From positions 1 through 64,000 of the forward strand of contig NZ_JBBELO010000035.1 in the NCBI RefSeq assembly GCF_037404875.1: DNA of 64,000 nt. The letters are read 5' to 3'. A program made the translations under genes and the position numbers. The notes under the pieces are model-generated. The model saw nothing but the letters and a program-made list of their open reading frames with translations, had not been told where the DNA came from and searched no databases. Below are positions 41,206 through 51,076 of this stretch, piece after piece; the stretch's first letter is position 1; each line of letters begins with the position of its first letter. The stretch comes from Orlajensenia sp037404875 (GTDB lineage Bacteria > Actinomycetota > Actinomycetes > Actinomycetales > Microbacteriaceae).

Positions 41206-44200
41206 GCGCTCACCTGGCCGATGACGTGGATGCGGCAGTTGCCGAAGCCGAAGGGGTCGAAGCAGTGCGCCCCGATCTGGGCGATGAACGTGGTTCCGCC
41301 CATGCGCCGTGCGTCCTCCTCCACACGGGCCCGGAAGGCCGCGAGCTGCTCGTCGTCGAAGGGCTGCTGGGTGGGCTGCTTCCACGGGGTACGGGCGCTC
41401 CCGGCAGACACGATCACCAGCCGCGCCCCGCCGAGGGCCGCGTCGGGCATGCCCTCGATGGCGCGGTCGGCGAAGGCGAGCTGGTAGGCGCCGAGCTGGG
41501 CGTGATCGCTCACGGCGGCGTCGGTCGCCGGGTCGTTCTTGCCCGTCTTGAGGTCGACGATGAATACCTGGCCATCGCGCAGCTCGACACGGTCGATGCT
41601 TCCACGCAGGACAGCGTTTCCCACCGGCAGCTCGAACGCCTCCTCGGTGCGCAGCAACTCCCCTCCCGATGCCCGGAAGTCGTGCAGGTAGGCGGAGAGG
41701 CGTCGGGTGAGGTCTTCCGCCTTTGCATGCTCGACGCCGGACTGCCAGTCCGCCTCGAAGGGCAGCTCACCCCAACGCTCCTGCACGGCGTCGAGCAGCG
41801 CCTGCGAGCCGATGTCGTCTCCGGCCTCCTCCGCCACGGCGTGGATGATGCTGCCGAGGCTCGACGCCGTGTTCTTCGTCGAACCGCCGAGGGAGTCGAT
41901 GAGCCAGTGCAGTTCGCAGGTCTCGAACGCCTCGATGCGCGACGGCGAGACGTGCACGGGCTGCTCGCCCTCGTCGTGCAGCGGTCGCGTCGTGCTCGGA
42001 GCCGCCAGCCCGTACCACTGTGCGGGATCGGCGCCGGGAACGCCCTCTTCGGCGAGCCGGGCGAGGGCGGCCGCGGCCTGCCTCCTGCGTAGGGGGTCGC
42101 TCTCGGTCGTGAGCACCCGGCGCAGGCGTGCAGCCAGGCCGCGCAGCGAGAGCGGATGGCGGTCTGCGCCGTCCTGGTCGGGTTCCGGCAGCACGGCGAG
42201 GAAGGCGCTCGGCGCCTGGTCTTCGTCGCGCACCGCCGTGACGATCACCTCGTCGCGGGAACGGGAGAGCGCCTGCGCGAACATGCGCAACTCGTCGTGC
42301 AGCACGGCCGTCCGCGCATCGGCCGCGGCTTCGGCCGAGCCGGTGGCGAGGGCGGCCACGTCGCCCGCCGACAGCAGGGACCCGCGCACGCGCATGTCGG
42401 GCCAGACGTTCTCCTGCACTCCGGCGACCACGACGAGGGCGAACTCCCGCCCGATGAGGCCGGCCGGGGTCGAGACGGTGACCGATTCTGCGACGGCACG
42501 GGGGGCCAGGGTGTCCTCCGCCACGTCACGCGCCATGAGTTCGTCGAGGAACAGGCCCGGCGGCGCCTCGGGAGTGCGCTCGACGAAGCGCTGGGCGGCG
42601 GCGAAGAGGGCGACGACGGCGTCGAGGTGCCGGTTGGCCTCGTCGGCGGCGATGCCGTTCTCGCGTGCCTGCGCCGGCCAGGTGCGCGTGAGGCCGCTGC
42701 GCTCCCAGATTCCCCAGAGCAGTTCCTCGATGCTCGCACCGGCGGCCGCCTCGGCGGATGCGGTGCGCATGCTGTCGGCGATGCGGGAGGCCCGGCGCGC
42801 GGTGGCGTTGTCGATGGCGGCGAACCCGGCGATCATCGTGAGCGCTTCCACGAGCAGCTCGTCGCCGCCCCGGGTTCCGCCCGCCGCGAGTTCTTCCCGG
42901 CGCAGCGCCCCGCGCAGCCGGCGCAGGGCGATGGGATCGAGCCCTCCGAGGGGACCGGTGACGAGCTGCACGGCGAGAGCCGCATCCAGTCGCCGTCGAC
43001 CCATGGCGACGTCGAGGGCGAGGGCGAACGCCTGCACCACCGGCTCGTCGCGCAGCGCGGAGGCCGCGGTCGTGACACGGGTGGGCACCTCGAGCGCGGC
43101 CAGGCCGCGCGAGAGCGGCTCGATCAGCCCTCCGCTGCGCACGAGCACGGCCATGTCGTTCCAGGGGATGCCGTCGAACAGGTGGCGCTCGCGCAGGGCG
43201 CGGGCGATGGCCTCCGTCTGATGCGCAGGACCGTCGAGGACGAGCGTGCGCACCACGCCGCCGGAGCCGGCCGACGTGGCCGCTCGCTGCCGACCGGCCG
43301 CGGCAGCGCCGATGCGCCCGGTGATGGCGCCGACCGCCGTGCGGATGGCGTCGCCGTGCCGGTGCACCTCGGTGAGGGTGAGGGTCTCCACGGGCACGTC
43401 GAGGAATGCGCCCAACCGGCCCAAGGCGTCGGGATGCGCGCCGCGGAACGAACCGGTGCTGATGTCGGGATCGCCTGCCGCGATCACGGCCACGCCGCGC
43501 CGCGCGAACTCCCTCGCCAGGGTGAGAGTGGAGCGCGTCGCCTCCTGGGCATCGTCGATGACGAGCAGCCGCAGCGCGGCGAGGGCTCCGAGGGTGCTCG
43601 CGCCCGCATCCCCGAGCTGCGCCTCGCGCACGAGGGCTGCGGCCTCGAGCACGAGCTCGGCGGAGTCGTAGGCCTGCGCACGGAAGGCGTCTTTCACGTC
43701 GCCGTACTCCTGCACGAACTCGGCGGCGGCGACCCACGCCGGCGTGTCGTGCTCGCGCCCCCACCGGGCCAGGCGGCTGGGCGAGACCCCGTATTCCACC
43801 ATTCGCGCCATGAGGTCGCGCATCTCGGTGCGGAAGGCGCGCAACCGCCGTACGTCAGGCGAGAGCGGGTCGGGCCATTCCGGCCCGGTGCCGTCGTCGA
43901 GGTGCCCCTGCAAGAGGTCGGCGATGATCTGGTCCTGCTCGGCGCCGGTGAGCAGCACGGGCGGGTGAGCGGATGCGGCGCGCACGACCTGGAAGGCGAG
44001 CGAGTTCGCCGTGCGGGCGAGCGGTCCGTTGGTCGGCACGCCGACGCGAAGGGCGAGGCGGTCGCGCAACCGGGTGGCCGACTCTCGGGTGGCGGCGAGC
44101 ACGAGCACCTCGCCCGGGGCGTAGCCGCGCCCGATGATGCGTTCGCGCACCATCTCGACGACGGCGGTGGTCTTGCCGGAGCCCGGCGCACCGATGATGG

Positions 44201-44309
44201 CGGCCGAGACGCCGTCCGCGATTGCGAGCACCGCGCGCTGCGAGGAATCGAGCGGGATGGCCTCGGGCGACGGGGTCGACGCGACGCTCGGGGATCTCAG
44301 CACGCTCAC
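41202..44309 (-). CDS. adnA: AdnA-type helicase-nuclease subunit
   Basis: The 1035 residues have Walker A GAPGSGKT (40-47), LVLAATRESATRLRDRL, a DDAQEA motif-II-like segment, GDPDISTGSFRGA, and a C-terminal RecB-like nuclease (GSIDRVEL, FIVDLKTGK, QLGAYQLAF). Helicase motifs are more diverged than in AdnB, as is usual for the AdnA subunit. It directly precedes adnB with a 4-nt overlap, giving the heterodimer in one transcript. GTG 44309 and GTG 44303 are both possible starts. Confidence 0.9.
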   Translation of the reverse strand: MSVLRSPSVASTPSPEAIPLDSSQRAVLAIADGVSAAIIGAPGSGKTTAVVEMVRERIIGRGYAPGEVLVLAATRESATRLRDRLALRVGVPTNGPLARTANSLAFQVVRAASAHPPVLLTGAEQDQIIADLLQGHLDDGTGPEWPDPLSPDVRRLRAFRTEMRDLMARMVEYGVSPSRLARWGREHDTPAWVAAAEFVQEYGDVKDAFRAQAYDSAELVLEAAALVREAQLGDAGASTLGALAALRLLVIDDAQEATRSTLTLAREFARRGVAVIAAGDPDISTGSFRGAHPDALGRLGAFLDVPVETLTLTEVHRHGDAIRTAVGAITGRIGAAAAGRQRAATSAGSGGVVRTLVLDGPAHQTEAIARALRERHLFDGIPWNDMAVLVRSGGLIEPLSRGLAALEVPTRVTTAASALRDEPVVQAFALALDVAMGRRRLDAALAVQLVTGPLGGLDPIALRRLRGALRREELAAGGTRGGDELLVEALTMIAGFAAIDNATARRASRIADSMRTASAEAAAGASIEELLWGIWERSGLTRTWPAQARENGIAADEANRHLDAVVALFAAAQRFVERTPEAPPGLFLDELMARDVAEDTLAPRAVAESVTVSTPAGLIGREFALVVVAGVQENVWPDMRVRGSLLSAGDVAALATGSAEAAADARTAVLHDELRMFAQALSRSRDEVIVTAVRDEDQAPSAFLAVLPEPDQDGADRHPLSLRGLAARLRRVLTTESDPLRRRQAAAALARLAEEGVPGADPAQWYGLAAPSTTRPLHDEGEQPVHVSPSRIEAFETCELHWLIDSLGGSTKNTASSLGSIIHAVAEEAGDDIGSQALLDAVQERWGELPFEADWQSGVEHAKAEDLTRRLSAYLHDFRASGGELLRTEEAFELPVGNAVLRGSIDRVELRDGQVFIVDLKTGKNDPATDAAVSDHAQLGAYQLAFADRAIEGMPDAALGGARLVIVSAGSARTPWKQPTQQPFDDEQLAAFRARVEEDARRMGGTTFIAQIGAHCFDPFGFGNCRIHVIGQVSA

Positions 44310-44399
44310 AACGCTAATCGGTTCCGCCGACAGTGAACCGGCACGGGAGGCGCGTGCCGGTGTCGTAACCTGAGCGGGCAGGCCAACGAAAGGCGCACA

Positions 44400-44624
44400 G
44401 TGGAAATCCGTATCGGCATCCAGAACACCCCGCGTGAGATCAGCTTCGAGACCCGCCAGGGAGCTGACGAGATCGAGAAGGCCGTCGGCGCCGCGCTCAG
44501 CGGTGAGACCGCATTCCTCAAGCTCGTCGACGAGAAGGGCGATGCCTACATCGTTCCGACCTCGACCCTCGCCTACGTCGAGATCGGGTCGGCCGAGACC
44601 CGTCGCGTGGGATTCGTCGCCTGA
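44400..44624 (+). CDS. DUF3107 family protein (TB9.4-like)
   Basis: The 74 residues start at GTG 44400 behind AAAGG and match the DUF3107 pattern (MEIRIGIQNTPREISFET, YIVPTSTLAYVEIG, and a terminal RRVGFVA). The family is widespread in actinobacteria, small and of unknown function; mycobacterial TB9.4 (Rv3208A) belongs here. Its stop overlaps the next start by one base. Confidence 0.9.
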   Translation: MEIRIGIQNTPREISFETRQGADEIEKAVGAALSGETAFLKLVDEKGDAYIVPTSTLAYVEIGSAETRRVGFVA

Positions 44625-44926
44625 TGGAACTCCTGTTCGTCGTGCTCGGCGGCGCCATCATCGGCGCCGCCGCGCGCTACGCGCTTCCCCATCGCGATGA
44701 GCACGGCTCCGTGCTGCTGCCGGCGGTGGGCGCGGTCGTCGCCGCGATCGTCTGGGTCGCCCTGACCTGGCTGGGCTGGGCATGGGACGGCGGCTGGATC
44801 TGGTGGGCCACCCTCGGCGCCACCGTCATCGTCTCGGTGCTCGTCGACATCGTCATCGGTCGTCGCCGCGTCGCCTCCGATTCGCGGCTGCTCGAGCGCC
44901 TCAGCCGGCCGAGCGCGACGGCCTGA
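44624..44926 (+). CDS. Small membrane protein, hypothetical
   Basis: The 100 residues have three hydrophobic helices (MELLFVVLGGAIIGAA, VGAVVAAIVWVALTWLG, and WATLGATVIVSVLVDIVIG) and a basic cytoplasmic tail. It is translationally coupled to the DUF3107 gene (TGATG). I recognise no family beyond a general actinobacterial membrane protein. A functional link with DUF3107 is suggested by the coupling. Confidence 0.75.
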   Translation: MELLFVVLGGAIIGAAARYALPHRDEHGSVLLPAVGAVVAAIVWVALTWLGWAWDGGWIWWATLGATVIVSVLVDIVIGRRRVASDSRLLERLSRPSATA

Positions 44927-44965
44927 TCCCCGCGCCGGAGGCGGCCGACGCGCTAACCGGTCCTC

Positions 44966-45679
44966 TCAGGCGGTGAGCCCGAGCGCGTCCATCCGGCGCG
45001 TGTGCGCGGCGATGAGCTCGGTGAAGACGGGCTCGATCCGTTCTGCTGATGCGCCGTGGGCGTTCGAGTCGCGCAGAGCCGACCGCGCCACGAGGAGCGT
45101 GTCGCCGACGAGCCGCCTGCCCCACATCGCCAGGCGCGAGCCCAGTGCGGGGTCGGCGGTGATCGCGTCGCGCAGCAGCGCAGCCACGGCATCCGTCTCG
45201 GGCTTGCGCGAGAGGATGCTGGCCGCCCGGGCGCCGACGTCGCCGGGGAGTGCGCTCGAGAGCGTGACGAAGAAGTCGTCGAGCATGCCCGCTGTGATGT
45301 GTCCCGTCAGCAGCAGCTCGTACCAGTCGGCCCCGCCGGTCGCCACGCGGAACGCGTCGATCGCGGGTGCGAACGGCGCCATCACGTCGTCGGGCGAGTG
45401 GCCGAGGGCCCGGATCTGGGCGATGAGCTTGTGGTGCTTGCGCAGTACCGCGCGGGCGGCGACCGAGACGTCCTCCTTGGCGGCGAGCGTGGGCGCCAGC
45501 GAGACGGCGCGGGCCAGGTTCTCGAAGAACTCGAGCTGGATGTAGGCCGCCTGCCCGAGGAAGGGCAGCGTGTCGGGGGTCAGTTCCGCGAACTCGACCC
45601 GGGTGCGGGGAGCGCCGGAGCGCGACCGGAGCCGGCTGAAGTCCGGTCGCCGCCTCGTCAGGTCCGTCCACTGTGCCAC
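44966..45679 (-). CDS. Ferritin-like fold-containing protein
   Basis: The 237 residues are mainly helical with the pattern of Rv3210c-like proteins: LGQAAYIQLEFFENLARAVS, LRKHHKLIAQIRALG and ADWYELLLTGHITAGMLDDF. Scattered Glu/His residues suit a ferritin-like four-helix bundle, but a complete diiron site is not obvious to me. It is divergent from the RhlE-type helicase gene as in mycobacteria. GTG start at 45679. Confidence 0.82.
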   Translation of the reverse strand: MAQWTDLTRRRPDFSRLRSRSGAPRTRVEFAELTPDTLPFLGQAAYIQLEFFENLARAVSLAPTLAAKEDVSVAARAVLRKHHKLIAQIRALGHSPDDVMAPFAPAIDAFRVATGGADWYELLLTGHITAGMLDDFFVTLSSALPGDVGARAASILSRKPETDAVAALLRDAITADPALGSRLAMWGRRLVGDTLLVARSALRDSNAHGASAERIEPVFTELIAAHTRRMDALGLTA

Positions 45680-45842
45680 GGCATCTACCTTAGGCGGCCC
45701 GCGCTGTGGCGACCTCGCACGTTCAGGGCCGGCTCAGGGGCTGACGGTAGACTGTCATCGCTGCGCGCAACGGATGCGCGGCCGTGCGCCTGGTGACAAG
45801 AAGGGGCGCATACCTCTCTTTCCATCGCAACGACAGGCACAC

Positions 45843-47318
45843 GTGACTTTCGCAGACCTCCAGATCGACCAGGACATGGTCGACGCTCTCGCAACCAAGG
45901 GCATCATCGAGCCCTTCCCCATCCAGGAACAGACCATCCCCCTCGGCCTCAGCGGCCAGGACATCATCGGCCAGGCGAAGACCGGAACGGGCAAGACCCT
46001 CGGCTTCGGTCTGCCGATCATCCAGCGCATCGGCCTGAACCCCGCCCCCGGCGTGCAGGTGCTCGTCGTGGTGCCCACCCGTGAACTGTGCGTGCAGGTC
46101 GCCGAAGACCTCGAGCTCGCCACGAGCAACCGCGCGACCGAGGTCGTCGCCATCTACGGCGGCAAGGCCTACGAGGGCCAGGTGGAGCAGCTCAAGGCCG
46201 GCGCGCAGATCGTCGTCGGAACTCCGGGACGCCTGCTCGACCTCGCCCAGCAGCGCCTGCTCAACCTCGGCAACGTGACCGAGATGGTGCTCGACGAGGC
46301 CGACAAGATGCTCGACCTCGGCTTCCTCGCCGACATCGAGAAGCTCTTCGCGAAGACGCCGCCGACCCGCCACACGATGCTGTTCTCGGCCACCATGCCC
46401 GGACCGATCGTTGCGCTCGCGCGCCGATTCATGTCGAAGCCCATCCACATCCGTGCAACCGATCCCGACGAGGGCCTCACCCAGGCCAACATCAAGCACG
46501 TCGTCTACCGGGCGCACTCGCTCGACAAAGACGAGGTCGTCTCGCGCATCCTGCAGGCCGAGGGCCGCGGCAAGACCGTCATCTTCACGCGCACCAAGCG
46601 CGCGGCGGCCAAGCTCGTCGAGGAACTCAACGACAGGGGCTTCAACGCTGCCGCCGTTCACGGCGACCTCAACCAGGACCAGCGCGAGCGCGCCATGGCC
46701 GCGTTCAAGGCCGGCAAGAAAGACGTGCTGATCGCCACGGATGTCGCCGCGCGCGGCATCGACGTCAACGACGTCACGCACGTGATCAACCACACCGTGC
46801 CCGATGACCACGACACCTACCTGCACCGCGCGGGCCGCACGGGACGTGCCGGCAAGACCGGCATCGCCGTCACGTTCGTGGACTGGGACGACATGCACAA
46901 GTGGGCGCTCATCAACCGTGCCCTCGAGATGAACCAGCCCGAGCCGGTCGAGACCTACTCGTCGTCGCCGCACCTGTACACCGACCTCGACATTCCCGCG
47001 GGCTCCAAGGGGCGGCTGAAGGCCACCCCCATCAAGGAGACGGCCCCGCGCTCGGAGGGCCGCTCCGGCCAGGGCGAGGCGGGCGGGCGTACCCGCAACC
47101 GCACGCGTTCGGGTGGTTCGGCATCGCGTTCCGGCGCCGCTGCCTCTCCGGCACCGACCGCAGGCACCGACGCTGCGATCGCCGACGCTCACGTCGCCTC
47201 CGGCACCCACGACGGCCAGGGACCCCAGCACCACGACGGCAACAGCGCCCCTCGCCGACGCAACCGCAGCCGTCGTCGCGGACCCCGTCCCGCCAGCGGA
47301 ACCACCCCTCAGGCGTAG
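45843..47318 (+). CDS. rhlE: DEAD-box RNA helicase (RhlE-like)
   Basis: About 491 residues start at GTG 45843 (VTFADLQIDQDMVDAL). Motifs are Q-motif PFPIQEQTI, Walker A AKTGTGKT (45-52), PTRELCVQV, TPGRLLDLA, DEADKMLDLGF, SATMP, ATDVAARGID and HRAGRTGRAG. The C-terminus is a Ser/Arg/Gly-rich, likely RNA-binding tail. It unwinds RNA, probably during cold adaptation or ribosome assembly. Order next to the ferritin-like gene matches Rv3210c/Rv3211. Confidence 0.93.
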   Translation: MTFADLQIDQDMVDALATKGIIEPFPIQEQTIPLGLSGQDIIGQAKTGTGKTLGFGLPIIQRIGLNPAPGVQVLVVVPTRELCVQVAEDLELATSNRATEVVAIYGGKAYEGQVEQLKAGAQIVVGTPGRLLDLAQQRLLNLGNVTEMVLDEADKMLDLGFLADIEKLFAKTPPTRHTMLFSATMPGPIVALARRFMSKPIHIRATDPDEGLTQANIKHVVYRAHSLDKDEVVSRILQAEGRGKTVIFTRTKRAAAKLVEELNDRGFNAAAVHGDLNQDQRERAMAAFKAGKKDVLIATDVAARGIDVNDVTHVINHTVPDDHDTYLHRAGRTGRAGKTGIAVTFVDWDDMHKWALINRALEMNQPEPVETYSSSPHLYTDLDIPAGSKGRLKATPIKETAPRSEGRSGQGEAGGRTRNRTRSGGSASRSGAAASPAPTAGTDAAIADAHVASGTHDGQGPQHHDGNSAPRRRNRSRRRGPRPASGTTPQA

Positions 47319-47339
47319 CGGCTCGCGGCGGCCGGGAGC

Positions 47340-48203
47340 TCAGGCCGGGTAGACCGGTCGGGTTCCCGTTCCCTCCGCGATGATCGCGGCGAGCGCGTCG
47401 GGAGCGGTGGTGTTCTCGCCGAGCCGATTCGGCTTGCCCTCGCCGTGGTAGTCGCTGGAGCCCGTGACCACGAGGCCGAAGCGCGTCGCGAGCTCGTGCA
47501 GCCGCTTCTTGGCATCGGGCTTGTTCTCGCGGTGATCGATCTCCAGTCCGAACAGCCCGGCGTCCACGAGCGCCTTCAGGCGTTCGGGCGGGATGACGGA
47601 ATCGGCGCCCCGCGTTCCCGGATGGGCGAGCACCGGCACTCCCCCGGCGCCGCGCACGAGGCGCACGCCGGTGAGCGGATCAGGGGCGTAGTGCGGCTGG
47701 TAGTAGCCGTTGCGCCAGTGCAGGATGCCGGCGAACGCGGCCGAGCGGTCGGGAGCGTGACCCCGCGCCACCAGCGCGTCGGCGATGTGCGGCCGTCCGA
47801 CCGTCGCGTCAGGCATGGTCTGGTCGAGAACGTCGTCCCAGGTGAGCGCATAGTCCTTCGAGATGCGCTGCACGATCTCCTCGGCCCGCCGCAACCGGGC
47901 GGTGCGGATGCGCGCCGTCTCCTCGGCGAGGGCCTCATCGTCGGGGTCGATGAGGTAGGCGAGCATGTGCACGCTCGCGAACTGGATGCGGGTGGAGAGT
48001 TCCATTCCCGGAATGAGCGTGATGCCCGATTCGCGCGCCTGGATCGCCGCCTCGTCCCAGCCGGCGGTGGAGTCGTGATCGGTGATGGCCACGGTGCCGA
48101 GCCCGGCGGCCGCCGCAGACCGCACCAGTTCCGCGGGCGTCTCGGTGCCATCGCTCACGCTCGAGTGGGCGTGAAGGTCGATGGGCTCCCGGAACCGCGG
48201 CAT
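47340..48203 (-). CDS. PHP-domain nuclease/phosphatase (RNase AM/YciV-like)
   Basis: The 287 residues have all PHP metal motifs: DLHAHSSVSDGT near the start, ITDHDS, GMELST, a VLAHPG strand and terminal GSSDYHGEGK. This pattern and length match RNase AM (YciV/TrpH), which trims 5' ends of rRNA and short nucleotides. It ends 21 bp from the convergent helicase stop. ATG start; no operon partner. Confidence 0.85.
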   Translation of the reverse strand: MPRFREPIDLHAHSSVSDGTETPAELVRSAAAAGLGTVAITDHDSTAGWDEAAIQARESGITLIPGMELSTRIQFASVHMLAYLIDPDDEALAEETARIRTARLRRAEEIVQRISKDYALTWDDVLDQTMPDATVGRPHIADALVARGHAPDRSAAFAGILHWRNGYYQPHYAPDPLTGVRLVRGAGGVPVLAHPGTRGADSVIPPERLKALVDAGLFGLEIDHRENKPDAKKRLHELATRFGLVVTGSSDYHGEGKPNRLGENTTAPDALAAIIAEGTGTRPVYPA

Positions 48204-48349
48204 GTTCCCATCGTAGGGCGAGGGCTCCCGCCGGCTTCTGCGCCGTCGAGCGCGTCGGTACCCGACACGCCGGGCATTCTCGTACTCTTGCGGTATTCGA
48301 AGCAGTGGCGCGGCATCCGCCCAGCAATCCTGAATATGCTGTCAGAGCC

Positions 48350-49378
48350 ATGGTCAGCCGCCTTCTCGCCTTCCTCGTCGCGGCGGCCGCGGCGTTGGCC
48401 GCACTCCTTCTCGCCTGGCCGCAGGCCTTCGGCCTGCAGGACCAGCTCGGTTTCGCCCAGGTCGTCGCCTTTCGGGCTGTGCTGATCGGGGCGGCGATCG
48501 TGGCGATCGCGCTCTTCGGGCTGCTCTGCCTCATCCGCCCCGCCCGGAAGCTCATGGCGGCGCTGACCGTGATCGCGCTCCTCTTCGGCGTGGCGAACGC
48601 GGTCATCCTCGCCACGCGCGGCTTCGGTCAGACGGATACGCCGGCCACCGCGTCGACGAGCAAGAACAGCGTCACCGTCGTCAGCTGGAACACGCTCGGC
48701 GGGCATCCGGGAGCCGCGGCGGTGGCCAAGCTCGCCCTGGACCAGAAGGCCGACATCGTCTCGCTGCCCGAGACCACCGACGACTTCGCCACCGAGGTCG
48801 CCGAGCGCATGCGCGCGGGAGGCCGTCCGATGTGGGCGCTCGGACTCTCGTTCAGCGACGTGTACAAGGCGCGCTCGACGGCGCTTCTCATCAGTCCCGA
48901 CCTCGGCGACTACACGGTGGAATCCGCGGGCGGAACGGGGCCGCCCGGAAACACCAACGTCTCGCCGACGGTCGTGGCGAGACCCGACGACGGCGACGGT
49001 CCGACCATCATCGCCGTGCATGCCGTCTCGCCCCTGCGCGGTGAGATGACGAACTGGCGCAGCGACCTGAACTGGCTCGCGAGCCAGTGCCAGTCGGGCG
49101 ACGTGATCATGGCCGGCGACTTCAACGCGACGCTCGACCACATGTGGCGGCACGGAGACAAGGGCGGCCAGCTCGGCTCGTGCAAGGACGCCGCACTGCA
49201 GACCGGCGCGGCTGCCGTGGGCACCTGGCCGAGCGACCTGCCCACCCTCCTCGGATCCCCCATCGACCACGTGCTCGCGACGTCCGCCTGGGTGCCGACG
49301 CGCTTCCAGGTGATCACCTCGCTCGACGATCTCGGCAGCGATCACCGCCCCATCGTCGCCACCCTCGAGCGTCGCTGA
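48350..49378 (+). CDS. Membrane-anchored endonuclease/exonuclease/phosphatase family protein
   Basis: The 342 residues start at ATG 48350. Three N-terminal membrane helices (about 1-95) precede an EEP domain with VVSWNTLGG, ADIVSLPET, GDFNATLDH, PIDHVLAT and SDHRPIVATL. All catalytic positions expected for the DNase I/exonuclease III fold are visible. It would act outside the membrane on nucleic acid or phosphoester lipids; the substrate is unknown. Start sites upstream in frame lack ribosome sites. Confidence 0.88.
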   Translation: MVSRLLAFLVAAAAALAALLLAWPQAFGLQDQLGFAQVVAFRAVLIGAAIVAIALFGLLCLIRPARKLMAALTVIALLFGVANAVILATRGFGQTDTPATASTSKNSVTVVSWNTLGGHPGAAAVAKLALDQKADIVSLPETTDDFATEVAERMRAGGRPMWALGLSFSDVYKARSTALLISPDLGDYTVESAGGTGPPGNTNVSPTVVARPDDGDGPTIIAVHAVSPLRGEMTNWRSDLNWLASQCQSGDVIMAGDFNATLDHMWRHGDKGGQLGSCKDAALQTGAAAVGTWPSDLPTLLGSPIDHVLATSAWVPTRFQVITSLDDLGSDHRPIVATLERR

Positions 49379-49456
49379 ACGGAGCGACCCCGCGCACCGC
49401 GGAGCGCTGCAGACTGCTCTGAGAGCCGTCGGGGCATCCGGTGCGAGAATGGGAGC

Positions 49457-51073
49457 ATGGCTGCAAGCACCGACACCTCCCTCTCCACCCGCGCCGGCAC
49501 CGCCGCATCGACCGGGGCGGATGCTGCCGCCCCTGAGGCGACAGAGGCGTCGCGGGCGACCGAGGCACCGCGGGCGACGTCGAACCGCTCCACCACCCCG
49601 GGGTCCGAGGGCTTCAAGGCCTATATCGGCAGCAACTGGGCGCCGCGTGAGGATGCCGTTCCCGCCGCCCGGGAGCAGGCCGCCTTCGCCGCAGAGCGTC
49701 GGGCCCGCCTGTCGGCGCGGTTCCGGGGCCAGAGGCTCATCGTGCCGGCCGGCAGCCCGAAGCAGCGCTCGAACGACACCGACTACGCCTTCCGGGCGCA
49801 TTCGGCCTTCTCCTACCTCACCGGCTGGGGGTCCGACAGCGAACCCGGAAGCGTGCTCGTGCTCGAGCCCACCGCCACGGGCCACAACGCCACGGTCTAC
49901 TTCCGCGAGCGGGCCGGGCGGGACTCCGACGAGTTCTACGCCAATCCCGAGATCGGCGAATTCTGGATCGGCCCGCGGCCCTCGCTCGGCCAGGTCGCCG
50001 GCGACCTCGCCATCGCGACGCGCGGCATCGCCGACCTCTCCCGCGTGATCGACGCCACCAACTCCGAGACGCTCGTGGTGCGCGAGGCAGATCCCGAGAT
50101 CTGCGAGCGCGTCGACGCGGCACGCATCCGCTACGCCGCCGATGCCGCCCTGACGACCAACGCGAGCGACAGCGTGTTCAGCCTCGAGTTCGGCACCGAT
50201 CACGAACCCGACGGCGTCCTCGCCCGGGTGCTGAGCGAGATGCGGCTCGTGAAGGACGACTACGAGGTGGGCCAGATGCGCGCCGCCGTCGCCGCCACCC
50301 GCCGCGGCTTCGACGACGTGATCGCACGACTGCCCGAGGCCACGGCGGTGGCTCGCGGTGAGCGGGTTGTCGAGGGCGTGTTCAACACGCGTGCGCGTGT
50401 GGACGGCAACACCGTGGGCTACGACACCATCGCCGCCTCGGGTGCGCACGCGACCATCCTGCACTGGACCCGCAACGACGGTCCGGTGCGCGAGGGCGAC
50501 CTCATCCTGCTCGACGCGGGCGTGGAACTCGACAGCCTCTACACGGCCGACATCACCCGCACCCTCCCGATCAGCGGCCGGTTCAGCGACGTGCAGCGCC
50601 TCGTCTACGAGGCGGTGCGCGAGGCCGCCGACGCGGCGTTCGCCATCGTGCGTCCCGGCATCATCTTCCGCGAGGTGCACGCCACGGCGATGGAGGTCAT
50701 CGCACGGCGCACCGCCGAGTGGGGCTTCCTGCCCGTCAGCGCCGAGGAGGCCCTGCAGGCCGACAACCAGCACCACCGCCGCTACATGGTGCACGGAACG
50801 AGTCACCACCTCGGCATCGACGTGCACGACTGCGCCCAGGCCCGCCGCGAGATGTACCTGGACGGCGTCGTACAGGAGGGCATGGTGTTCACGATCGAGC
50901 CGGGGCTCTACTTCCAGCCCGACGACCTGAGCGTTCCCGAGGAGTTCCGGGGCATCGGCGTGCGCATCGAGGACGACATCCTCGTGACCGCGACGGGCGC
51001 CGAGAACCTCTCGGCCGACATCCCTCGCACGGCGGACGACGTCGAAGAGTGGATGCGCGCCGTTCGCGGCTGA
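49457..51073 (+). CDS. pepP: Xaa-Pro aminopeptidase (M24B, aminopeptidase P)
   Basis: The 538 residues begin with about 45 low-complexity Ala/Thr residues. The AMP_N domain (about 85-225) contains FRAHSAFSYLTGW. The catalytic pita-bread domain has metal ligands in LLDAGVELDSLYTADITRTL, HGTSHHLGIDVHD, IEPGLYF and VRIEDDILV. It removes N-terminal residues that precede proline. The long N-terminal extension could mean a downstream start, but no better one is evident. It stands alone on the plus strand. Confidence 0.92.
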   Translation: MAASTDTSLSTRAGTAASTGADAAAPEATEASRATEAPRATSNRSTTPGSEGFKAYIGSNWAPREDAVPAAREQAAFAAERRARLSARFRGQRLIVPAGSPKQRSNDTDYAFRAHSAFSYLTGWGSDSEPGSVLVLEPTATGHNATVYFRERAGRDSDEFYANPEIGEFWIGPRPSLGQVAGDLAIATRGIADLSRVIDATNSETLVVREADPEICERVDAARIRYAADAALTTNASDSVFSLEFGTDHEPDGVLARVLSEMRLVKDDYEVGQMRAAVAATRRGFDDVIARLPEATAVARGERVVEGVFNTRARVDGNTVGYDTIAASGAHATILHWTRNDGPVREGDLILLDAGVELDSLYTADITRTLPISGRFSDVQRLVYEAVREAADAAFAIVRPGIIFREVHATAMEVIARRTAEWGFLPVSAEEALQADNQHHRRYMVHGTSHHLGIDVHDCAQARREMYLDGVVQEGMVFTIEPGLYFQPDDLSVPEEFRGIGVRIEDDILVTATGAENLSADIPRTADDVEEWMRAVRG

Positions 51074-51076
51074 GAA

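Noticed and set aside
48155..50827. 890-codon minus-strand frame
   Set aside because: Antisense to EEP and aminopeptidase P genes, both of which have clear motifs.
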